In this document: positions 35,468 through 44,222 of the stretch, one piece after another | How positions within the stretch are numbered: the stretch's first letter is position 1 | Layout of the letters: every line of letters begins with the position of its first letter | Assembly (NCBI RefSeq): GCF_019226825.1 | Contig: NZ_CP076642.1 | Location: 1,178,001-1,242,000 of the forward strand | From: Vibrio ostreae | GTDB taxonomy: Bacteria; Pseudomonadota; Gammaproteobacteria; Enterobacterales; Vibrionaceae | Length of the DNA: 64,000 nucleotides | Reading direction: 5' to 3' | Position numbers and translations under genes: made by a program | Notes under the pieces: model-generated | What the model was told of the DNA's origin: nothing | Seen by the model: only the letters and a program-made list of their open reading frames with translations | Database searches by the model: none

Positions 35468-37048
35468 ATGAGTAACTGGCTTACTTTCACTGCAGACTTA
35501 GTCGGGCTGAGAAAGCCGCAGCAACTGGCTACTCAGTTTGTCAGCATTATCAGCCGCGAACTGGGTTTATCCAACGCTCTGCTGCTGTTGCCAAATGCCA
35601 ATGGACGTCTGCTGGTGCCTCATGATGACCGTCTCAGCTGTTCCTGGTCGGTAACGGATTTTGAAAATCCATTTTCGCATGTATTGCAGTCTTCCAAAGC
35701 CATGCATCTGACGGCGGAAGAGCTGGTTTTCTGGCAATCAAACCGCACCTTCAGCCAGTTGGTGGCTAAGGTCGGCATGTTTGATTCAGTCTGGATCCAG
35801 CCGCTGCCGATGGGGCACCGTCACGTGCAATCGATTTTGGTGCTGATGGGTGACAGTAATGTAGTGGGTAAGATTTTCAGCGATGCCGCGTTTTTAAAAT
35901 TCATTGATGTCTTCTCCCAGCAATGGTCTTTGCTGCACGATATGGAACGTGAAGAGCAGACGCGTCAGGCACTGAAAGAATCCTTGTGTGATTTCGAACG
36001 TGATTCAGCCCAGCGCGTGCTGGTCAAAGATCTGTCGCGCAAGTTGATCGGTGACAGTGCGGTGATGCAAAAACTGCGTGAACAGATCGTCAATGCGGCC
36101 AGCTCCAATCTGTCGGTCATGATTCAGGGCGAAACCGGTACCGGTAAAGAGTTGGTGGCCGAAGCGGTGCATGACCTGTCATCAAGACAGCGTGCGCCGT
36201 TCGTCGCGATTAACTGTGCCGCGATTCCGGAAAACTTGCTGGAGAGCGAACTGTTTGGCTATACCAAAGGCGCTTTCTCCGGTGCAGACAGTGACAAGCA
36301 GGGTTTGATCGCCCAGGCCAACGGCGGCACCTTGTTCCTGGATGAAATTGGTGATATGCCGCTGGCGCTGCAGGCCAAACTGCTGCGGGTGCTGGAGTCA
36401 AAAACCTTTCGCCCGGTCGGTGGTAAGCAGGAGATGACTTCGGATTTTCGCCTGGTGTCTGCCACCCACGTTAATCTGCTTGACCAGGTGCGTCGTAAAG
36501 CGTTCCGTCAGGATCTTTACTATCGCCTGTTCCAGTATCCGCTGACCCTGCCACGTCTGGCGGCGCGTCTGGATGATATCGATCTGCTCAGTCAGCATTT
36601 TGTTCAGCAGTTTAATCAGCAGCATGGCAAGAATATTCGCGGCTTGCATTACCGTGCATTGGATTGTCTGAAAATGCATGATTTTCCGGGTAACGTACGT
36701 GAACTCAAGCACTTGATTGAATTTGGCTGCGCCCAGACTAGCGACGGAACTCAGGTTGAAGAACACTGTTTCACTGCGCGTATTGTACCTGCGGCCAGTC
36801 CGGCTACTGCCTCGTCAATCGCACCAAGCGCTTCGGCCGATATCGCGTCAGAGGATGTACCGGCATCCGAGCAGAATTTTAATGTGATTAACGATCTCAA
36901 GCAGGCGCTGAACGATTTTGAAGAAAAAATCATTCGCGAGCGTCTGAGTCATTTTTCCGGTGACCGCGCCAAAGCAGCGGAAAGCCTGGGTATTCCTAAG
37001 CGTACCCTGGCTTATAAGTGCCAAAAGCTGGAGATCAAAGCGCTATGA
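35468..37048 (+). CDS. vasH: Sigma-54-dependent T6SS activator VasH
   Basis: A bacterial enhancer-binding protein of 526 residues that with RpoN activates hcp/vgrG transcription in V. cholerae. Order of domains: N-terminal GAF-like region (about residues 15-175), AAA+ domain with Walker A GETGTGKE (about 221-228), sigma-54 contact loop GAFSGA (about 268-273, where most activators have GAFTGA), Walker B TLFLDEIGDM, and a C-terminal Fis-type helix-turn-helix (RAKAAESLGIPKRTLAYKCQKL). ATG 35468 follows the clpV stop by two bases. Its likely local target is the -24/-12 element before vgrG. Confidence 0.95.
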   Translation: MSNWLTFTADLVGLRKPQQLATQFVSIISRELGLSNALLLLPNANGRLLVPHDDRLSCSWSVTDFENPFSHVLQSSKAMHLTAEELVFWQSNRTFSQLVAKVGMFDSVWIQPLPMGHRHVQSILVLMGDSNVVGKIFSDAAFLKFIDVFSQQWSLLHDMEREEQTRQALKESLCDFERDSAQRVLVKDLSRKLIGDSAVMQKLREQIVNAASSNLSVMIQGETGTGKELVAEAVHDLSSRQRAPFVAINCAAIPENLLESELFGYTKGAFSGADSDKQGLIAQANGGTLFLDEIGDMPLALQAKLLRVLESKTFRPVGGKQEMTSDFRLVSATHVNLLDQVRRKAFRQDLYYRLFQYPLTLPRLAARLDDIDLLSQHFVQQFNQQHGKNIRGLHYRALDCLKMHDFPGNVRELKHLIEFGCAQTSDGTQVEEHCFTARIVPAASPATASSIAPSASADIASEDVPASEQNFNVINDLKQALNDFEEKIIRERLSHFSGDRAKAAESLGIPKRTLAYKCQKLEIKAL

Positions 37049-37701
37049 ACCGAGCAATCTTGTTAGTGCTGGCAGGCTCATCGCTGTTTGGCCTGTCAGG
37101 TATGGCCCGGGCAGAGACGGCACGGCAGACGCTCGAAGCAGCTTCGCAATGTGTGCAGATTGACGCCCGTCTTGAGCGCCTGGCCTGTTTTGACCGCGTA
37201 TTTGAAACTCCGGTACAGGTGGCAATGCCAACCGTGCAGAGTCATCTGCCGCCATCCTGGCAGCGAGCGATGCAGGCTGTGCAAAATAGTAATGAAAACT
37301 GGACACTGACCACGGAAGGCGAGGGCAAAGGCAGCAATGCCTGGGTCACGCTGACCGCGCTCAACCAGAAGACCCGCTTTGCCGACAATGCTAAACCGGT
37401 ATTGATGCTGAGCTGTATCGATAACCTCAGCCGGGTTGAGCTGGCATTGCCAAGTGGTGTCTCAGACGCCCGAATTGAAATCTCGGCTGCAGGACTGGAC
37501 TCGCAATATATGCGCAGTGACGACAGCGGTACGCTGATGTCATCGGCGCGAGGTATGCCGGCGATCAGCATGATGAAATCAATGGCCGGACAATCTCGCT
37601 TATTACTGCGTTCGAATGCCCCGTTTGCCGACGGGCTGCAGTTTGACACCGAGCCGTTGAAGCATGCACTCGGTGCATTACGTGAACGCTGTGGCTGGTA
37701 G
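37045..37701 (+). CDS. vasI: T6SS-associated protein VasI (TagO, VCA0118 family)
   Basis: A 218-residue exported protein. ATG 37045 overlaps the vasH stop as ATGA; the upstream frame is rejected. A signal peptide is visible (MNRAILLVLAGSSLFGLSGMARA, cleavage about residue 23). The mature part starts with CVQIDARLERLACFDRVF, the conserved cysteine pair region of this family, followed by a beta-rich domain. Related TagO proteins are linked to TssJLM assembly or localisation; the precise activity is uncertain. Confidence 0.87.
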   Translation: MNRAILLVLAGSSLFGLSGMARAETARQTLEAASQCVQIDARLERLACFDRVFETPVQVAMPTVQSHLPPSWQRAMQAVQNSNENWTLTTEGEGKGSNAWVTLTALNQKTRFADNAKPVLMLSCIDNLSRVELALPSGVSDARIEISAAGLDSQYMRSDDSGTLMSSARGMPAISMMKSMAGQSRLLLRSNAPFADGLQFDTEPLKHALGALRERCGW

Positions 37702-37710
37702 GAGAAAGAG

Positions 37711-39114
37711 ATGGAATTGACCGAATACCGCCAGTCTGTTGCGCAGCCGATCAAGGGCGAAAGCCGGGTTGGAGAGCGTCTTATTGATGACCCGCTGTTT
37801 GATTTTGTTGAAGATCAGATGATGAAGGTCGGCTCTCTTTCCCACGGCAGCGTGCAGTGGGATGAAGTTGAGCACAGCGTCGTCAAGTTGCTGGGTGAGA
37901 AAACCAAAGATATCAAGTTGCTGGTTTATCTGCTGCAGTGCCTGCACAACCAGTTTACAGCCGCGCGTTTTATTCTCTCTTTTGAGGTTATGACGGATTT
38001 CATGGCTGAATTTTGGGAGGAGAGTTATCCGGCGCCGGGTAAGCGCGGTAATCTGCCGCGGCGTAAATTTTTCAGTCAGATCGCGCAGCGCTTTGCGCTG
38101 GTAGTGGACAAAGTTGACTTCAACCGCTTTGACACTGCCGACCGTGACGCGCTCGCTAGTGCTGTTGATGGCTGGCAAAAAGTGATTGAGAGCCACGGAC
38201 TCAGCTCTGAGGCGGTCGATTTGGTCGTGCGCAGTATCACCAGTCAGTTACGTCAGGCAGAAGAGCGTCAGCAAACCCAGCCTGCGGCGTCGGCGCAGCC
38301 GGTTGCGGCTGCAACGGCAGCGCCGACCAGCAGCAGTCCGTCTCTGGCTATTGATAACTCGAGTGATAAAGCCGCCAAGCAGACCCTATTAAAAGTGGCG
38401 GACTTTCTGGCCGAGCAGGAGTTCGGGGTTGCGCTGTCAGTACGTTTACGTCGCTATGCGGTCTGGGGAGCGATCACTTCGCTGCCTGATCATAAGGCAG
38501 ACGGGGAGACCATGCTGAGGGGCATGCAGCAGGATCGAATCAAAGATTATCAGGATCAGATGCGTCATCCTGATCTGACATTATGGCGTAAGGTTGAGCA
38601 GAGCCTGACTCTGTCACCGTACTGGTTCGACGGCCAGTTGATGAGCTTTAACATCGCGCGCAGCCTGGGCAAAGAGACCTGGTGCAGTGCGATTTTAGAA
38701 GAAACTGAGCAGTTTTTGCAGCGCATGCCGTCCTTGTTCGATCTCAAATTCAAAGGCGGTGCACCGTTTGTGTCAGAAGAAGTCAGAGACTGGCTGGCAG
38801 CGACTCAGCACACAACGGCCACGCAAAGTGTTGGTGACTGGCAGGAAAAACGTCAGGAAGCACTCACTCTGGCCAAAGACGGTGGCATCGCGGTGGCATT
38901 GTCGATGCTGAACGATGGGTTGGTAGCGGCGACTGAGCCGCGAGACCAGTTCTATTGGCGCCTGCTGTCTGCCGACCTGATGCAGGCCAATCATCTGGAT
39001 GCCATGGCTCAGCAGCAGTACCAAACATTACATACACAAATATCTGCTATGCAGGTGACCGACTGGGAACCGTCGCTGGTGGAACAATTAGAACGATATA
39101 CAACGTCAGAGTAA
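37711..39114 (+). CDS. tssA: T6SS cap/priming protein TssA (VasJ, VCA0119 family)
   Basis: A 467-residue TssA-type protein. The N-terminal ImpA domain (about residues 10-130) contains TKDIKLLVYLLQCLHNQF and FWEESYPAPGKRGNLPRRKFFSQI, the family signature; a Ala/Ser/Gln-rich linker (about 190-215) precedes the VCA0119-type C-terminal domain (about 220-467). TssA primes tail sheath/tube polymerisation, and long versions cap the distal end. Begins 9 bases after vasI. Confidence 0.92.
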   Translation: MELTEYRQSVAQPIKGESRVGERLIDDPLFDFVEDQMMKVGSLSHGSVQWDEVEHSVVKLLGEKTKDIKLLVYLLQCLHNQFTAARFILSFEVMTDFMAEFWEESYPAPGKRGNLPRRKFFSQIAQRFALVVDKVDFNRFDTADRDALASAVDGWQKVIESHGLSSEAVDLVVRSITSQLRQAEERQQTQPAASAQPVAAATAAPTSSSPSLAIDNSSDKAAKQTLLKVADFLAEQEFGVALSVRLRRYAVWGAITSLPDHKADGETMLRGMQQDRIKDYQDQMRHPDLTLWRKVEQSLTLSPYWFDGQLMSFNIARSLGKETWCSAILEETEQFLQRMPSLFDLKFKGGAPFVSEEVRDWLAATQHTTATQSVGDWQEKRQEALTLAKDGGIAVALSMLNDGLVAATEPRDQFYWRLLSADLMQANHLDAMAQQQYQTLHTQISAMQVTDWEPSLVEQLERYTTSE

Positions 39115-39130
39115 ACGAAGGACACCATCC

Positions 39131-42100
39131 ATGTGGAGATTTATTGTTGGGTTAGTAAGAAGGCTTAAGCCAGGCATGCTGGCCGCATTACCTATTTTGC
39201 TCGTTACCCTGTTCATATTACTGAATGTTGCGATTTGGTGGGCGGGACCGTGGTTAGAGATTTTTGAAACTAAGCCACTCCAGTCTGTCTTGTCGCGCGT
39301 GGTCGCCAGTGGCTTGTTCACTCTGGGCGCTCTGGCGTTATGGGGGTTGCTGCAGTGGCGTAAACTGCAAAACTATCAGGCGCAGCAAAAGCGTGATGAA
39401 CAACTGCGTCAGGATCCGATTCGGGTTTATGAAGAGCGCCAGGAAGTTGAACTGAATCAGGTGATGGTTAATATGCGCCAGAACCTGAACAAGCGTAATT
39501 ATCTGTATTCTTTACCTTGGTATCTGGTTCTTGGGCTGGAAAATGCCGGTAAAACCAGTTTGATCAACCGCTCGGGGCAGAAGTTTGTTTTCTCTTCCGT
39601 CATGCGTGCCTCCGGGCAGAAGAGTGAAAACCCATATTCGTTTGACTGGTGGATTGGTGATGAATCGGTCCTGATCGATCCGGACGGTGAACTGCTGACG
39701 CAGGGTAACCGCAGTGAAGATAACGATGGTGCCATGGAGCGCCGTCTGTGGCTGCACTTCGTCAAGTGGCTGGACCGTACCCGCAGCCGTCGTCCGCTCA
39801 ACGGTATTGTACTGGCGCTGGATGTGTCACATCTGGCCACCGCGACGGCGTCTGAGCGCAAAGCCTACGCCAGTCTGCTGCGTGCACGTCTGCGCGAACT
39901 GATGGAAACGTTGTCAACGCGTCTGCCAGTCTACATTGCTCTGACCAAGCTGGACTTACTGTATGGCTTTGAACCTTTCTTCAAGCACTATACCAAAAGT
40001 CAACGTGAGGAAGTGCTGGGCTTTACTTTTTCGCTCGATTCAATCGACAACCTCGACAACTGGCTGGAAGAGTTTGCTAAAGATTATGCCGAGTTTGTAG
40101 AACGTATCAATAATGCGTTGCCACATGCGGTGTCGGCACCGATGTCACTGGAAGAGCGCAATGCGATCTACAGCTTCACCCGTCAGGTCTCCGGCCTGAA
40201 AGAGATCCTGGGGCAGTTTTTCCAGGATGCGCTGGCCAGTGATCAGTTTTCGACCTCCGCTCTGGTGCGCGGCGCCTACTTTACCTCGGTGTATCAGCAA
40301 GGGGTGCCGACCAACGCATTTGATGATGCGGCGTCGCGTCGCTATGGCTTGTCGCATGCGGTTAACACCGCGCAGCGGGCGAAAAACTCAACCATTTATT
40401 TCACTCAGAAGCTGTTCACTAACATCATCTATCCTGAAGCAGGACTGGCCTCGGATAACTTTCGTATTGCGCGTCAGAAACGCCGTCTGATGGTGTTGTC
40501 GGTGGTGACTGGTAGTATTGCAACTCTGCTTTTAGTGGGTAACTGGCACCGTAATTACCTCGCCAACGTGGAACATGCCAATGCCGTACTGGCCAAGGTG
40601 AACCAGTACCGGGATGAATTTCCGTCCAAAGCGAGTTTGGCCTCTCAGCAAGACGTGCTGGAGCCACTGAACAAAATCCGTGAAGCGACGCTGGAGTTTG
40701 GCTTCTTCCGTGAAAAGCCCAAATACATCTCAGATTTCGGTCTGTATCAAGGGCACACCATCGGTCCTATGGTGGAAGCGACCTATCTGAATCTGCTGGA
40801 AACCCGCTTCTTGCCACTGTTAATGGCTGATGTGGTGATGGATCTCAATCAGGCCCAAACCGATGAAGAAAAACTGGCAGTGCTGCGTGTGTATCGCATG
40901 ATGGTGGATAAAAGCGGCCGTTATCAGGATTACGTGATGGATTATTTCTCACGTTACTGGCAGCAGGAGTTCTCGGGGCGGCGTGAAATTCAGGAAGAGT
41001 TGCTGGGCCACCTCGACTATGCGATGCGCCATACCGATCTGGCAGGTGAAAGCCAGCATGGTAACAAGGCGGCGACCAAGGTGATGAAACCTTATGAGCC
41101 GACCATTGCCAAGGTTCAGGCAGAACTGGGTAGCATGCCTAATGATCAGCGCGTGTATCGCAACCTCAAGCTCAATGCTCAGACCGTATTAGGCCCGGCG
41201 ATTAACCTGCGTAACCTAGTGGGGCCGGTGTTTGACGTAGTGTTTGAAGAACGCGTGATGAACAGCAGCAGCCTGTACATTCCGCAGATGCTGACTAAGC
41301 GTGGCTTTGAAGAGTACTTTATGCCGCGTTCTGAGTCGGTGTCGGAGTTGGCACTGATCGACAGCTGGGTACTGGGCCAGTCAAAGTCAGCTCAGTTCAG
41401 TGAGGCAGATAAGCAGGCACTGCGAAATAAGATCCGCGATCAATATGTCGCCGATTACACCAACACTTGGCGTGCTGCACTGAACGAAATCGATGTGAAG
41501 TATTTCAGTGACATCAATGATGCCGTGGCTGTCTTGGATAACCTGACCGGTAATATTGAACCGATGCAGCGTCTGCTGCGCACGCTGGACACCAATACTG
41601 AATTGTATGCTTCTCTGCCTGATGATGATGCGGCGCAGCAAGCGCTGTTGCAGAGTCCGAAATATAAAGTAGCGTCGATGATCGAATCACCGTTTGCTGA
41701 GCTGAATGACATGCTTAAACCGGTGGGCGACAAACCGGCTTACATGAATGAAGTACTGGCCTCGGTGGAAGAGTTGCAGAATTACCTGAAAGCGATTCAG
41801 ACCGCACCGGATGTCGGCACTGCCGCTCTTGATGCAACCAAGGCACGAGTCAAACTGGTTAATGCGGATCCGATTTATACCCTGAAACGGATTGCTTCCG
41901 GTCTGCCGAAACCACTCGACAGCATGATGACCAAAATTGCTGACGAGAGCTGGTATGTGATTAAGCAGGAGGCGATCCGCCATCTGGAAGTGCGCTGGCA
42001 CGATGATGTTTACAACACCTTCCAGCGCAAGCTGGCTGGTCGCTATCCGTTTAATCCGAAGGCGAAGAAAGATGCGTCACTGCAGGATTTTGAAGCCTTC

Positions 42101-42676
42101 TTTGCGCCAAATGGCACTCTGGACAACTTCTATAACAATCAGTTACGGATGTTTATTGAGGAGAACATCACAGTCAATGATGGCGAAAATGCCCAGTCGC
42201 TGATTCGTAAAGATGTGCTCAATCAGATCAAGCAGGCGCAGAAGATCCGCGATGCTTTCTTTAACCGCAAAGGCATTCTTGATGTCAGTTTCTCGGTGGA
42301 GCCGCTGCGTCTGAGCGGCAACAAGCGCCGCAGTGTGCTCAACGTCGACGGTCAGTATCTGGCCTACAGCCATGGTCCGCGTGACAGCGTGGAGCTGATC
42401 TGGCCAAACACGTTGCGCGACTCTGCGGTTTCTAAAGTCACGCTGGTGCCGACTCAGTCCAATATGTCACCACGTAGTATTGATATTCAGGGACCGTGGG
42501 CGTTCTTCCGTCTGCTGGACCAGGGGGATGTGGTGGCAGCCAGTGCGACTTCGGTGGACTACAAATTTGATGTTGATGGCGGTGACATGATTTACCGCAT
42601 CAATTCAGAAGCGAATGCTAACCCGTTCACCGAGCGCTTGTTTAACTCGTTTAAGCTATCCAATACCTTGTATTAA
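39131..42676 (+). CDS. tssM: T6SS membrane protein TssM (VasK, IcmF type)
   Basis: A 1181-residue inner-membrane protein forming the channel with TssL and TssJ. Two N-terminal helices (about residues 15-35 and 58-75) bracket the first cytoplasmic loop; the IcmF GTPase-like domain (about 120-430) contains the P-loop-like LGLENAGKTSLINRSG and ALTKLDLL; a third helix lies near 452-470 (VLSVVTGSIATLLLVGNW). The remainder is periplasmic, ending in the C-terminal TssJ-binding beta domain. It is followed by a GNRA-loop hairpin. Confidence 0.96.
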   Translation: MWRFIVGLVRRLKPGMLAALPILLVTLFILLNVAIWWAGPWLEIFETKPLQSVLSRVVASGLFTLGALALWGLLQWRKLQNYQAQQKRDEQLRQDPIRVYEERQEVELNQVMVNMRQNLNKRNYLYSLPWYLVLGLENAGKTSLINRSGQKFVFSSVMRASGQKSENPYSFDWWIGDESVLIDPDGELLTQGNRSEDNDGAMERRLWLHFVKWLDRTRSRRPLNGIVLALDVSHLATATASERKAYASLLRARLRELMETLSTRLPVYIALTKLDLLYGFEPFFKHYTKSQREEVLGFTFSLDSIDNLDNWLEEFAKDYAEFVERINNALPHAVSAPMSLEERNAIYSFTRQVSGLKEILGQFFQDALASDQFSTSALVRGAYFTSVYQQGVPTNAFDDAASRRYGLSHAVNTAQRAKNSTIYFTQKLFTNIIYPEAGLASDNFRIARQKRRLMVLSVVTGSIATLLLVGNWHRNYLANVEHANAVLAKVNQYRDEFPSKASLASQQDVLEPLNKIREATLEFGFFREKPKYISDFGLYQGHTIGPMVEATYLNLLETRFLPLLMADVVMDLNQAQTDEEKLAVLRVYRMMVDKSGRYQDYVMDYFSRYWQQEFSGRREIQEELLGHLDYAMRHTDLAGESQHGNKAATKVMKPYEPTIAKVQAELGSMPNDQRVYRNLKLNAQTVLGPAINLRNLVGPVFDVVFEERVMNSSSLYIPQMLTKRGFEEYFMPRSESVSELALIDSWVLGQSKSAQFSEADKQALRNKIRDQYVADYTNTWRAALNEIDVKYFSDINDAVAVLDNLTGNIEPMQRLLRTLDTNTELYASLPDDDAAQQALLQSPKYKVASMIESPFAELNDMLKPVGDKPAYMNEVLASVEELQNYLKAIQTAPDVGTAALDATKARVKLVNADPIYTLKRIASGLPKPLDSMMTKIADESWYVIKQEAIRHLEVRWHDDVYNTFQRKLAGRYPFNPKAKKDASLQDFEAFFAPNGTLDNFYNNQLRMFIEENITVNDGENAQSLIRKDVLNQIKQAQKIRDAFFNRKGILDVSFSVEPLRLSGNKRRSVLNVDGQYLAYSHGPRDSVELIWPNTLRDSAVSKVTLVPTQSNMSPRSIDIQGPWAFFRLLDQGDVVAASATSVDYKFDVDGGDMIYRINSEANANPFTERLFNSFKLSNTLY

Positions 42677-42711
42677 AAAGTTTATTTTCGATATTACTAA
42701 TCTAATTAAGC

Positions 42712-42733
42712 GAGCGGGGTAACCCGCTCCTTT
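42712..42733 (+). terminator. Attenuator-like hairpin between tssM and vasL
   Basis: GAGCGGG (42712-42718) pairs with CCCGCTC (42723-42729) around a GTAA tetraloop and is followed by CTTTACT. The U-tract is short, so it may reduce rather than stop transcription into vasL (start 42754). Confidence 0.55.
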
Positions 42734-42753
42734 ACTCTGGGACTGAGCCGTAA

Positions 42754-44028
42754 ATGTCCAATATTTTGTTTATTGATAATGCTTACTACCGTATTTGCGA
42801 GCATGTGGATGAGATTCGTCATCTCGATGAGTACCAAAAAGTAAGAGATGAGATCAATCGTCGTTTTAACCCGCTGGCGGGATCGACAGATTGGGAACTG
42901 GTGCGTGATTGTTGTGACACTCTGGCCAGAAAGGCGGGGGTGGATCTGATGATGAGCGGCTACTTCGCGGTCGCGAGTCTGAAAACCCAGGGTCTGGCCG
43001 GATATGCCAACGGACTGGAATTACTCAGTGCCTGTCTCAACAGTCAGAACAAGCCGGATGCTAAGTATGCCAAGATGCACAAAGAGGTGCTGGACTGGGT
43101 GAATGGCAAAGTGGTGCCGGAGCTGAAAGCCATCAAGCCCAACTATGAATCACTGCGTGAACTCTATCGTTGTGAGCGCTTGTGCGAACGGATTCATCAT
43201 CAGTTGGAGCAGCAGCAGCCGGATTACCCGGTTGATTTTGAAAGTGTCGGTTTTGTGCTATTCGAACATATTGACCGGATTGAAACTCAGTACCACAGCC
43301 TGGTGAAACGCCAGATGCAGCAGCAAGCTCAGGAGCCGCCTAAAGTGCTGCGCAGTCTGCACCGCAAATGGGTTGGCGCCGCATTTGTCCTCGGCGGTCT
43401 GCTGTTTGGTGCCGGAGTCTGGGCTTATCAGGTGTTGCCATGGTTCAGTCACAGTGAGTATTCGGCTGAGGTGAAAGTGGCGACGCTAAACAGCGACCAG
43501 GCTCTGCATCAGTTCCAGCTTGATGTCTCCCCGGGCCAGGTCGTGCGCTGGAAAGAAGATCTGGTCGGGCTGTATCAGCACTCGATTGTGCAAAAAAGTG
43601 CCGCATCTGTTGAACAGAGTAAGCGCGAAGCGATGCATGAGATGTCAGCGCTGATGGCGCTCTATCCGCAGGATCCTAAGGTGGCTGAATCGCAACAGGC
43701 ATTTTCTACCGCACAGCAGGAGGCGCTGGCGCAAACCGATATTTTTGTGCAACGTTTCGGTGAAATGCGTACCCGCATGGCTAACATCGCACTGCTGGCG
43801 AAACGTGGCCGATGGAACGAGTTGCAGCGTCAAACCAAATCTCTGCAAGATTTTGCCGTGAGTCTGTCACCGATTTATGGCCGGGTGGATTACGTGCAGA
43901 GCCTGATTAAGCAGGGCGAGGTTGACGACGCCCGGAAGGAGTTGGACATCCTGAAACTGCGTCTCAATAACCTGAGTTGGACCATGGCTCAGCTGGAAGA
44001 AAACCTATCCGCAGAGCTGGCGCGCTGA
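42754..44028 (+). CDS. vasL: T6SS accessory protein VasL (ImpA-domain membrane protein)
   Basis: A 424-residue protein at the VCA0121 position. The N-terminal ImpA-type domain (about residues 20-130, with DEIRHLDEYQKVRDEINRRFNPLAGSTDW) is shared with TssA. A single transmembrane helix lies near residues 207-228 (WVGAAFVLGGLLFGAGVWAYQVL), and a helical periplasmic or coiled-coil C-terminus follows. In enterobacteria the related TagA clamps the extended sheath at the opposite membrane. A stopper role here is inference. Translation starts ATG 42754 with no strong Shine-Dalgarno. Confidence 0.85.
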   Translation: MSNILFIDNAYYRICEHVDEIRHLDEYQKVRDEINRRFNPLAGSTDWELVRDCCDTLARKAGVDLMMSGYFAVASLKTQGLAGYANGLELLSACLNSQNKPDAKYAKMHKEVLDWVNGKVVPELKAIKPNYESLRELYRCERLCERIHHQLEQQQPDYPVDFESVGFVLFEHIDRIETQYHSLVKRQMQQQAQEPPKVLRSLHRKWVGAAFVLGGLLFGAGVWAYQVLPWFSHSEYSAEVKVATLNSDQALHQFQLDVSPGQVVRWKEDLVGLYQHSIVQKSAASVEQSKREAMHEMSALMALYPQDPKVAESQQAFSTAQQEALAQTDIFVQRFGEMRTRMANIALLAKRGRWNELQRQTKSLQDFAVSLSPIYGRVDYVQSLIKQGEVDDARKELDILKLRLNNLSWTMAQLEENLSAELAR

Positions 44029-44051
44029 GCGTGTCATGTCCATTACACAGC

Positions 44052-44084
44052 GGGCAAAAAGTTGCGTATCGGGCAGCTTCTTGC
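44052..44084 (+). promoter_or_regulatory. Two additional GG-N10-GC sequences before vgrG
   Basis: GG-GCAAAAAGTT-GC at 44052-44065 and GG-GCAGCTTCTT-GC at 44071-44084 each keep sigma-54 spacing. They lie upstream of the better element at 44158-44172. They may be fortuitous. Confidence 0.25.
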
Positions 44085-44157
44085 TCCACTGTGGCGGCAG
44101 ATTGCCCTGATGATGAGTTTTTCAACATAACCAATTGATTAATAATAAAAATAAGAT

Positions 44158-44172
44158 TGGCATTACCCTTGC
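44158..44172 (+). promoter_or_regulatory. Sigma-54 (-24/-12) promoter of vgrG
   Basis: TGG-CATTACCCTT-GC, followed by T, closely fits the TGGCAC-N5-TTGCT consensus with exact GG-N10-GC spacing. Predicted transcription start is about 44184, 39 bases before the vgrG ATG. VasH, encoded 7 kb upstream, is the expected activator. From memory, V. cholerae vgrG3 also has a VasH/RpoN-dependent promoter. Confidence 0.75.
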
Positions 44173-44222
44173 TGCAAACTCAAGTTTGCACTTTATCAAC
44201 GGTCAGAGATAGGAATAGCAGC

